8,120 nt of DNA from Microcaldota archaeon (GTDB lineage Archaea; Iainarchaeota; Iainarchaeia; Iainarchaeales; JAGVWC01), in the NCBI GenBank assembly GCA_018813975.1, contig JAHJAQ010000073.1, positions 1-8,120 on the forward strand. The letters run 5' to 3'. The notes beneath the pieces are model-generated. The model was not told the DNA's origin and made no database searches. It saw nothing but the letters and a program-made list of their open reading frames with translations. A program made the translations under genes and the position numbers. Below are positions 1 through 5,901 of this stretch, one piece after another (positions within the stretch are counted from its first letter, which is position 1; each line of letters begins with the position of its first letter).

Positions 1-546
1 GGCAGCAAATACGCCAAAGCGTTTACCGTGAACGGTAGTAAACTCGAATTGGCATCACGCGAACTCGCTATTACCTTACCCGGTTCGGCTATGAACTCTT
101 ACTTCACGGTCGAAAGCGATAGTGTAGTCATTTCAACAAGCGGCGGAGAAACCCTAACAGGTCTTGCTATCGGTGACATTGGTGAAACAGACTCTGGTGC
201 CAAAGTAACCATTGACAGCATCACAGGAACCTGTGCAGCTGGAAGCGGTGCTTGTACACCAGCGACCTATGAGGATGTAGTTCCACTAGGCCAGAATTTG
301 ATCTACACCGATCAAAGCGCTCCATCCGGAAGAGTCGTCATTGTAGGCGGATATCTTGTTAACAGCCTTGCTGTTGGCTTGACCCTAAACGATGGCACTA
401 CGCTAGAAGATGCATTGCAAGTTCCAGGAGACTATGTAGCCGAAAAACTAAGTAACGGTGACATGGTTGCAGCCGGAATGACCGCCAGCGACACGATTAC
501 CGCTGCGCAAGAACTAATCGATGCATTAACCGCGTTGATGGGATAA
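1..546 (+). CDS. S-layer-like surface protein, C-terminal part (5' end outside window)
   Basis: The reading frame is open from base 1 to a TAA at 544-546, so the gene starts upstream. The GTG at 28 is internal to the open frame and is not a convincing start. About 181 residues are visible. They are rich in Gly, Ser, Thr and Ala with few lysines. The C-terminal third has a segment with IVGGYLVNSLA, then an alternating stretch ending MVAAGMTASDTITAAQELIDAL. This two-part ending (a VGG-x-x-VN strand, then a V-A-G-x-x-A-x-DT-x-x-AA-x-x-LI helix) resembles the C-terminal domain of archaeal S-layer proteins of the Methanococcus/DPANN type, which form the outer paracrystalline coat. Two cysteines (in GTCAAGSGACT) are close enough to form a disulfide. 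Codons look GC-richer and more regular than in the downstream genes, as expected for a highly expressed gene. No C-terminal membrane segment is present. The family assignment is from recognition, not alignment. Confidence 0.75.
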   Translation, partial: GSKYAKAFTVNGSKLELASRELAITLPGSAMNSYFTVESDSVVISTSGGETLTGLAIGDIGETDSGAKVTIDSITGTCAAGSGACTPATYEDVVPLGQNLIYTDQSAPSGRVVIVGGYLVNSLAVGLTLNDGTTLEDALQVPGDYVAEKLSNGDMVAAGMTASDTITAAQELIDALTALMG

Positions 547-560
547 ATACTCAAAAAAAT

Positions 561-610
561 GGAATTGGTGGAAACACCATTCCTTTTTTTCTTTTTCTTT
601 TTTTTTATTT
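561..610 (+). terminator. Hairpin plus U-rich terminator after S-layer-like gene
   Basis: GGAATTGGTG (561-570), a GAAA loop (571-574) and CACCATTCC (575-583) form a nine-pair stem with one bulged T. A long tract of T interrupted by single C and A residues follows (584-610). It begins 15 bases after the stop codon. Archaeal transcription can stop on U-rich tracts alone, so the tract may matter more than the stem. The architecture repeats after the surface protein gene ending at 3651. Confidence 0.75.
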
Positions 611-962
611 TCCTTAGCGTAAGCAAGCGGTGTATTTTTTTTTCGTTGCAGATTACCATTATGCTGAAAGTGATTTCTGCTGAAAGGTATTTTTGTTTTG
701 TAATGTAATGTACTTTTTGTTCCGTAACTTTTTTTTCATAACGTGGTTCTTGTTTGTAGTATATCAAAAACAATTTTTTTAGTTTTGCGAGTTTACAGCA
801 GGCAAAATAAAGCGAAGGTTTTTGTCTTGCAAATAGTCGCTGATTCGTTGGTCAAAAAAACCACTTTTAATTGTCACAAATCGGATTCTTAGATCAAGCA
901 TTGGGAGGCAGAATTTGGTTTGGTATTTAAAGCGAAAGCTTTTAATAGGGGAATACTCCTAA

Positions 963-998
963 TACAAACACCAAATTTCCTGGTACAAACACCAGATT
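963..998 (+). repeat. Pair of 15-base direct repeats spaced 21 bp
   Basis: TACAAACACCAAATT (963-977) and TACAAACACCAGATT (984-998) match at 14 of 15 positions with an offset of exactly 21 bases, two helical turns. The second copy also sits in an inverted repeat, CTGGT (980-984) and ACCAG (991-995), around a six-base loop. The repeats abut the TATA-like stretch at 996-1002 upstream of the surface protein gene, which would suit a regulator binding site. They could equally be part of a structured leader RNA or simply a local tandem duplication. Confidence 0.6.
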
Positions 999-1003
999 AT
1001 ATG
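994..1003 (+). promoter_or_regulatory. Possible TATA element for the 858-residue surface protein gene
   Basis: The sequence ATTATATG at 996-1003 resembles an archaeal TATA box. A start of transcription about 25 bases downstream would give a leader of roughly 50 bases including the ribosome binding site at 1062-1066. A competing candidate is TATTTAAAG at 924-932, which would give a leader of about 120 bases. Neither has a clear purine-rich BRE upstream, so the call is weak. Confidence 0.3.
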
Positions 1004-1061
1004 CTGTAAAAAAAATACTTGGAGATACTTGGAAACTATTAGGACAAAGTGTGCGAAAGAA

Positions 1062-1066
1062 GGAGG
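1062..1066 (+). promoter_or_regulatory. Ribosome binding site fixing the start at 1075
   Basis: GGAGG at 1062-1066 lies eight bases before ATG 1075. An in-frame GTG at 1051 lies upstream of this site and has no such sequence at a suitable distance. Starting at 1075 also puts the hydrophobic signal peptide directly at the N-terminus, so 1075 is preferred. Confidence 0.8.
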
Positions 1067-1074
1067 ATAAGGGT

Positions 1075-3651
1075 ATGCAATTTTGGATTGTGGGAATCTG
1101 TGCAATTTTTTTGTTGGCGTCTGTAAGTGCCGACATGGATGCGGATATTACTATGGTACGAAGTGGAGCCCTTTTGGATACTAATTATTTGATTTTTTCT
1201 GATGCTTTTGTTACCCCTAATTTTGGTGCAACACGCGATGTCAATATTATTATTGATTTTAACATATGGATGACTAGTGTATATGATGGAAACAGTGTTT
1301 TGTTGGATATTAATTATTCTACTGCGCAAGCAGAACATTCAGTGGTTGATGGAAATGCTGTTGTGATTACCAATGACCTTAATCTTTCTCGGGACGCGAA
1401 CAACAGCCTGGCCACAATGACCGACAGCAATGTCTGGTGTAGCTCGCAGGACTGGGTAACAGGCGTTGTGCTATGCCATTACTATTGGAACATTGCAGGC
1501 ATTGCCGATGGAAATTATTACATTAAACTGAGAGTGGATACTAACAATAGCACTGATTACAATTCATTGCGCGCGGATTATAATTCGAGCGGTGTTACAA
1601 TCAGAATTGATAATTCGGCTCCGGTTTATGGAATCGATTTCAACCGGAATTTGTCCTATAACATTGACGTTAATGGTTACACAGACAAAAACATTACTGC
1701 AGCCTATTCTGGTGTGTTGACGGGCGTTACTGCGCCCAGCAGGGATATGTTCATTGGAATAGATTCTAATGTGCGAATCTCGCTCATTCTTAACCCGCTC
1801 GAAGATGCCAATTTTACGCCCATTACTGATGTCAATATCATTATTAGTGATTTCAATGTCGGTAACATGTATCGGTTGGCCAGCGATGCCAATTTGGATA
1901 TTGTTCTAAACCAAGGAACAAGTGTACTTAGAGCATCATGGACTGATAACAACTTTGCCATGACCCAAAGCGGCGATTTCAATTATACCTTTGATTTCAA
2001 TGTCGGTACGTTCTGGGATGTAAACTTTTCACAAGTACGACCCACCTTTATCCTTAAGGATTCTGCCGGAAACATAACAATTGTCAATAGTGCGGCTGCA
2101 AACAGTGCCTACACGTATGTTATGTTTGATTTGAACTATCCGGCAACTTTTGATGCCATAGACGCTAACACCACTAACATACAGGATATCAATAACTTTG
2201 CGGCTATTAAACGACTACAGTTCTCCAAAAACGCGTTTGGTTCTGTAACGTTTAATTCCACTGTCGGAATAGACCTTTCCGCTCCTTCTACTGCGGCCAA
2301 ACTGGTAGACCTCAATTCCTATCTCACAATGACCAGCGACCCCCTTGGTACGGGAAATGTTCGAATTGCATTGGATAGTGTGAACTTTTCGGATTTGAAC
2401 GCTCACGACCTTAATACCGACCTGAATTTTTTCAATCTTCCACTCTATGACGCTACGCCTGGAATTCGAATGACTCAAAACAGTGGAACGGACGTGAATT
2501 GTGGGTATGTGTGTTCAACATATAGTTACGAAGCGGCTGATGGAACCGGTGATATGAATGTTAAAGTAGCCCACTTTACGGCCTTTGAACCAGATATGAA
2601 TGTTCCAACAACCTCATTGGCTTTTCCCAGTGGAACTGTAATGGGTAGTCCAACGACTATTGGTTTGACCACTAATGAACAAGCGACTTGTCGGTATTCA
2701 AGTACTGACCAGGCCTATGATGATATGGCAAGTTCAACAACCACTTCCCAAAGCACGTTCCATAACTGGAGTGTTATCACGGACAATCTAAGCACGACCT
2801 ACACGTTTTATGTGCGTTGTGAGGATGCAACCGATCATAACATGACTACTAGTACTGCGATTACCTTTACGACTTCTGGTGGAGGAACGTCAAGTACGCC
2901 ACCCAGCACGTCTCCTTCATCTACACCGCCTGTTACCCCGCCTAGTACACCTCCAGTTGGTAGTGAAGAAACAATTAGTATTGGTGTTACTGCTGTCGGA
3001 GAAACCGCAACCGTAAACTTTTCGAATACCAGTGAGCACGCGATTTTAGGTATTGCCTTGGTCGCTCAAGCTACTATTGGTAGTGCTGCCAGTATTTCAG
3101 TGAAAACAACCACTCAACCAAGCGGAGTTCCCGCGCCTATTTCGAGTGATGAAGGATTAACCTATACTTTTACGGATATTTCGCTCGAAAATTTGACTTC
3201 GGATACCCTTGAAAGTGCTGTGATTTCTTTTTCAATCACAAAAGAATGGCTGGAATATAACAATATTATTCTAGGCAGTGTAAAATTGAAGCGATTGGTT
3301 AATGGAATCTGGGAAACCTTGTCCACGACCCATACTGGAAGCGATGCGGACAATGAATTCTTTGAAGCCACTACTACTGGCTTTTCTGTTTTCGCTGTTA
3401 CTGCTAAAGCCGCTGCTATTACACCACCCGTAATCCCACCAGCTATAGTTTGTGGAAATGGTGTATGTGATACCGGTGAAAGCTCTGCCAATTGTCCATC
3501 TGATTGCGGTGCATTAACACCACCACCAACCACCGGAGTTGGTAGTGCACTTACACCGCCAGCAGCCGATAGCACGCCAATTATTATCATTGTGGTGGTA
3601 ATTATTGTAATCGTGGCATTGGTTGGATTATCGCGACGCAAAAAAGCCTAA
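1075..3651 (+). CDS. Large secreted surface protein with PGF-pre-PGF-like domain and C-terminal membrane anchor
   Basis: An 858-residue exported protein, starting at ATG 1075 by its ribosome binding site. Residues 1-19 are a signal peptide with likely cleavage after VSA. Residues 20 to about 510 are beta-rich, with roughly 35 Asp-x-Asn tripeptides and many N-x-S/T sequons, and no family I recognise. Residues about 510-602 match a fibronectin-III-like module seen in DPANN surface proteins (TTNEQATCRYS near 539, YVRCED near 582; the two cysteines probably pair). A Ser/Thr/Pro linker spans about 603-630. Residues about 634-780 resemble the PGF-pre-PGF domain of archaeal surface glycoproteins. 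A short cysteine motif follows (C793, C798, C807, C811), then a transmembrane segment at 836-852 and the basic tail SRRKKA. There is no PGF tripeptide before the anchor, so archaeosortase processing is not indicated. The ten mature cysteines suggest disulfides. It is probably a glycosylated envelope protein or adhesin; the ligand is unknown. Confidence 0.85.
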   Translation: MQFWIVGICAIFLLASVSADMDADITMVRSGALLDTNYLIFSDAFVTPNFGATRDVNIIIDFNIWMTSVYDGNSVLLDINYSTAQAEHSVVDGNAVVITNDLNLSRDANNSLATMTDSNVWCSSQDWVTGVVLCHYYWNIAGIADGNYYIKLRVDTNNSTDYNSLRADYNSSGVTIRIDNSAPVYGIDFNRNLSYNIDVNGYTDKNITAAYSGVLTGVTAPSRDMFIGIDSNVRISLILNPLEDANFTPITDVNIIISDFNVGNMYRLASDANLDIVLNQGTSVLRASWTDNNFAMTQSGDFNYTFDFNVGTFWDVNFSQVRPTFILKDSAGNITIVNSAAANSAYTYVMFDLNYPATFDAIDANTTNIQDINNFAAIKRLQFSKNAFGSVTFNSTVGIDLSAPSTAAKLVDLNSYLTMTSDPLGTGNVRIALDSVNFSDLNAHDLNTDLNFFNLPLYDATPGIRMTQNSGTDVNCGYVCSTYSYEAADGTGDMNVKVAHFTAFEPDMNVPTTSLAFPSGTVMGSPTTIGLTTNEQATCRYSSTDQAYDDMASSTTTSQSTFHNWSVITDNLSTTYTFYVRCEDATDHNMTTSTAITFTTSGGGTSSTPPSTSPSSTPPVTPPSTPPVGSEETISIGVTAVGETATVNFSNTSEHAILGIALVAQATIGSAASISVKTTTQPSGVPAPISSDEGLTYTFTDISLENLTSDTLESAVISFSITKEWLEYNNIILGSVKLKRLVNGIWETLSTTHTGSDADNEFFEATTTGFSVFAVTAKAAAITPPVIPPAIVCGNGVCDTGESSANCPSDCGALTPPPTTGVGSALTPPAADSTPIIIIVVVIIVIVALVGLSRRKKA

Positions 3652-3698
3652 AAACCACGGCTTTTTTTTCTCTTTTTCTTTTATTTTTTTCTTTTTCA
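3640..3698 (+). terminator. Terminator overlapping the stop codon, with long U-rich tract
   Basis: AAAAAAGCC (3640-3648) and GGCTTTTTT (3659-3667) can form a nine-pair stem whose ten-base loop begins with the TAA stop codon at 3649-3651. The T-tract continues to about 3696 with isolated C and A interruptions. The left arm of the stem is made of the last lysine and alanine codons. The T-tract closely resembles the one at 584-610, and the tract is probably the main termination signal. Confidence 0.7.
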
Positions 3699-3841
3699 CG
3701 AAAAGCTTTGCTTTGGGAAACCCACAAAATCAAGGGTTTTGCTTGGTTACTCAAAATTCCCCGTAGGGTGCAAACTATCAATTGGGTTTTTTCCTGTTGA
3801 ATCCAAAGCGTTTTTTATGCTTTTGTTAGGGTAGATTTAGT

Positions 3842-4462
3842 ATGACGCAAAAAGAAGAATGGAAATTATTTGGAGTGGGGCTTGTCATTATTATTATTGT
3901 ACTGGCAGTGCTATTAACATTTTTTTTAGTCAAACCGTATTCTTTTGAATTGGTAGAAAAGAGCGTGGTGTTTTATTCGAATGATTTTCCCCCTGAATTT
4001 GGCTTAGAACAATTGGCTGGCCAAGAAAATTTTTTGCTTGCGGTTGAATTCCTAGAAGAAGGCCCCCTAAATCAGTACATGAACGGTTCATTAAACTTGT
4101 TTTCAGTAGTGCTTGTGGGAAATGAAAAAAAGGTTACCAATTTGTATAGAGTGGTTTCTTCAGAAACCCGTGAATTGGTTTATTGTCGAACCAATTTTGG
4201 AGATCCCTTGCAGGATGAAGAATTAACCGTTGAAGCCTGTACGCAATTTTTGGAAGAATTTGAGGGCATTACCATTCAAATTTTTTTACCCAATTCTGCC
4301 CAGTCTAAAGCGCACGTACTGGTTTCTGCTGGTACTATTGAAGTGCATGCTTCTAGTGTAGATGATTTGGGAATAGCGGGCTTTTCTACGCTCACTAAAA
4401 TGTATGCTAATGCCAATGATATTATTACTGTGGTTAATCAGATTGCTGGCGGGCTTTCCTAA
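3842..4462 (+). CDS. Single-pass membrane protein with extracytoplasmic domain, function unknown
   Basis: A 206-residue protein. A short charged N-terminus (MTQKEEWK) precedes one hydrophobic helix at about residues 9-30, then a domain of some 175 residues predicted to face outward. The domain mixes alternating hydrophobic strands (FSVVLVG, ITIQIFL, AHVLVSAGTIEVHA) with acidic helices. Two cysteines, C115 and C133, could form a disulfide, and an NGS sequon lies at 81. The layout recalls small TM-anchored hypothetical proteins I have seen in DPANN genomes, but I cannot name a family or a role. No clear Shine-Dalgarno precedes ATG 3842. A weak T-rich/TATG stretch around 3811-3820 is about 25 bases upstream, consistent with a leaderless transcript. 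The gene is separated by 190 bases from the surface protein and 112 from the glycosyltransferase, so it may be its own unit. No U-rich terminator follows. Confidence 0.75.
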   Translation: MTQKEEWKLFGVGLVIIIIVLAVLLTFFLVKPYSFELVEKSVVFYSNDFPPEFGLEQLAGQENFLLAVEFLEEGPLNQYMNGSLNLFSVVLVGNEKKVTNLYRVVSSETRELVYCRTNFGDPLQDEELTVEACTQFLEEFEGITIQIFLPNSAQSKAHVLVSAGTIEVHASSVDDLGIAGFSTLTKMYANANDIITVVNQIAGGLS

Positions 4463-4574
4463 CCAAAAACCGCTTGGCTGAACGGTGTACCAAAGGGTAT
4501 TAAAAAAGGCAGATTGGATAGAGTCCTATAGGGCTATATATAAATTAGAGAAATAATCAATAGTAGCGGTTCTT
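4463..4574 (+). other. Intergenic segment upstream of glycosyltransferase gene
   Basis: This 112-base gap holds a short stem-forming ACCG...CGGT (around 4469-4486), a perfect eight-base palindrome CCTATAGG (4525-4532), and the TATA box directly downstream of it. The palindrome may be a regulator half-site or chance. Nothing coding is apparent. Confidence 0.4.
4535..4547 (+). promoter_or_regulatory. TATA box of the glycosyltransferase-thioredoxin operon
   Basis: TATATATAAATTA is the best archaeal TATA box in the window. Its centre is about 35 bases before ATG 4575, so a start of transcription 25 bases downstream would leave a leader of about ten bases or less. No Shine-Dalgarno is seen before ATG 4575, which fits a near-leaderless mRNA. 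The eight-base palindrome CCTATAGG ends two bases upstream of the box. Confidence 0.65.
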
Positions 4575-5900
4575 ATGACTAAAAGCACGGTGTTTGAAGA
4601 GCGAAAAAAAGGGTTTAAGGATTTGCTCTTGTTGTTAGTAGCCACTATTGTGCTGGGCGGGCTTTTTTTATTCGTTTTTTTCAATCCGGATTATTCTAAA
4701 ATATTTTATATTATTGTTTCGGCAATTGCATTGTACTTGTCTGTTTTTTACGTGCGAACCGATCATCGAGAAAAAGATTTAAAGGTTCTTCCGCCCCAAA
4801 AATTTCCTTCTTTGTCTGTTTTGATTCCCAGTTATAATTCGGCCAATAGTATTGGCAACTGTTTGAGGTATGTGCTGGCTATTAAATATCCGCGTCCTTT
4901 TACCATAACGGTAATTGATGATTGTAGCACGGATAATACCCAAGAAGTTTTGAAAGAATTCCCTAGTGTAAAAGTAGTGCACAATCCTCACAATAAGGGA
5001 AAATCCAAGAGCTTGAATAGTGCCATTCGAATGGCTACAACAGAATTAGTTGTTTGTATTGATTCGGATACCTATCCTAATCCAAATGTTTTCTTGGATT
5101 GTGTTCCACAATTTTATACTAAAGAAAAGGTTGGAGCGGTAACGCCGTTTATTACCGTTGCCAATCCAAAAACTTGGGTACAAAAAATACAGGAAATTGA
5201 GTATTTTTTTGGTTTTGGTTTTTTTCCAAAAGTAGCGTCAAAGCTGGATGGCCTGTATGTGGCACCCGGTCCTCTTTCTATCTTTAACCGAAAGGTATTG
5301 ATGGAAATAGGGGGCTATGACGAGGATAATCTTACGGAGGATATGGAAATTGCCTTGCGATTACACGCTCACGGCTATTCTTTAGGGTATGCTCCCTCTT
5401 CTGTTCCAACGGAAGTGCCTGATACTTGGGGTGGGTTGTATCATCAACGCACAAGGTGGTATCGCGGAACTATTTTTAATATTATTAAATACAAAAACAT
5501 GTTTTTTAATCGAAAATTAAAGTCTTTTGGCGGCTTTTTTTTTCCTGCCTTGGTTTTATTTGTTACAACGGTAATTCTTTCTTTTTTGGTTATTTGGAGC
5601 TTGATATTATTTAGTATTTTTTATACGCTTAGTGCGTGGTCGCTTTCATTGGCAAACGGTCATTTTCCCTTAGAGCTTCCTGCAGAAATAACTGTTCCTT
5701 CTTTACTTGTTTTTTTGGCCATGGCGGCGATTATTTATTACGTGTTTTTTGTTCGAAGCATTTCTATGCTCAATATTAAGCGTTCTCGCAACATGGTGTT
5801 GCCCATTACTATTACATTGTTATTTTATCCTCTTTGGATTTCAGTGGTGTACACTACTAGTTTGTTTCAGGAGCTAGCAGCTACCAAACGGAGTTGGTAA
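4575..5900 (+). CDS. Family 2 membrane glycosyltransferase, processive type
   Basis: A 441-residue GT2 enzyme. Two N-terminal membrane segments (about 17-35 and 42-60) precede a cytoplasmic GT-A domain opening with LSVLIPSYNSANSI. The catalytic motifs are complete: VIDD (D115-D116, nucleotide binding), DSD (163-165, metal binding), TED (254-256, general base) and QRTRW (291-295). The QxxRW motif is typical of enzymes such as cellulose, hyaluronan and poly-N-acetylglucosamine synthases, which build a polysaccharide from a nucleotide sugar and move it across the membrane. Several further membrane segments follow (about 318-357, 372-395 and 408-430), matching that architecture. The sugar and product cannot be read from sequence. 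A role in an exopolysaccharide or glycan coat for the neighbouring surface proteins is inference. A clear TATA box precedes it, and the next gene starts one base after the stop, so the two are probably co-transcribed. Confidence 0.88.
   Translation: MTKSTVFEERKKGFKDLLLLLVATIVLGGLFLFVFFNPDYSKIFYIIVSAIALYLSVFYVRTDHREKDLKVLPPQKFPSLSVLIPSYNSANSIGNCLRYVLAIKYPRPFTITVIDDCSTDNTQEVLKEFPSVKVVHNPHNKGKSKSLNSAIRMATTELVVCIDSDTYPNPNVFLDCVPQFYTKEKVGAVTPFITVANPKTWVQKIQEIEYFFGFGFFPKVASKLDGLYVAPGPLSIFNRKVLMEIGGYDEDNLTEDMEIALRLHAHGYSLGYAPSSVPTEVPDTWGGLYHQRTRWYRGTIFNIIKYKNMFFNRKLKSFGGFFFPALVLFVTTVILSFLVIWSLILFSIFYTLSAWSLSLANGHFPLELPAEITVPSLLVFLAMAAIIYYVFFVRSISMLNIKRSRNMVLPITITLLFYPLWISVVYTTSLFQELAATKRSW
5890..5893 (+). 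promoter_or_regulatory. Internal ribosome binding site for the thioredoxin-like gene
   Basis: GGAG at 5890-5893 lies inside the last codons of the glycosyltransferase gene, eight bases before ATG 5902. With only one base between the stop and the next start, this indicates coupled translation within one mRNA. Confidence 0.7.
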
Positions 5901-5901
5901 C

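Larger units (their letters stand above)
611..1074 (+). other. Long gene-free leader region
   Basis: Nothing protein-coding is supported here. The first 300 bases (611-910) are AT-rich with several T-runs. They hold only small elements: a GCTGAAAG direct repeat at 663-670 and 679-686, and a possible weak stem pairing GGTTTTT (818-824) with AAAAACC (856-862). The last 160 bases are more structured. GAATTTGG (911-918) can pair with CCAAATTT (971-978), enclosing two small hairpins: AAAGC-GAAA-GCTTT within 927-945, and AGGGG-AATA-CTCCT at 947-960. A pair of 15-base direct repeats and a TATA-like stretch follow, then a duplicated ATACTTGGA (1015-1023 and 1025-1033), then the ribosome binding site. 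No tRNA-like or recognised riboswitch pattern was seen. Confidence 0.6.

Noticed and set aside
661..690. Possible C/D box small RNA (CTGA and GTGAT-like elements)
   Set aside because: CTGA occurs, but there is no good RTGATGA box C, and the box spacing does not fit a C/D guide RNA.
661..708. A 15-codon ATG-to-TAA frame in the leader region
   Set aside because: It has no Shine-Dalgarno and no TATA element at the right distance, and this length is expected by chance in AT-rich sequence.
432..773. Minus-strand open frame of about 113 codons across the S-layer gene end and terminator
   Set aside because: It is antisense to the S-layer end and the T-rich terminator, which gives it a lysine run. 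There is no ribosome binding site and no family resemblance.
1039..1338. Minus-strand frames over the start of the surface protein gene (also the one at 942-1136)
   Set aside because: They are antisense to a well-supported gene, have no ribosome binding site, and their apparent internal repeats only reflect the DNA repeats at 963-998.
3162..3641. Minus-strand frame of about 159 codons in the surface protein gene
   Set aside because: It is a shadow of the plus-strand gene, whose signal peptide, domains and anchor are all clear. It has no start signal or recognisable domain.
3699..3841. Possible structured RNA between the surface protein and the 206-residue gene
   Set aside because: Only short competing pairings are present (such as GGG/CCC and CAAAA/TTTTG). 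No consistent multi-helix fold or known riboswitch pattern was seen.
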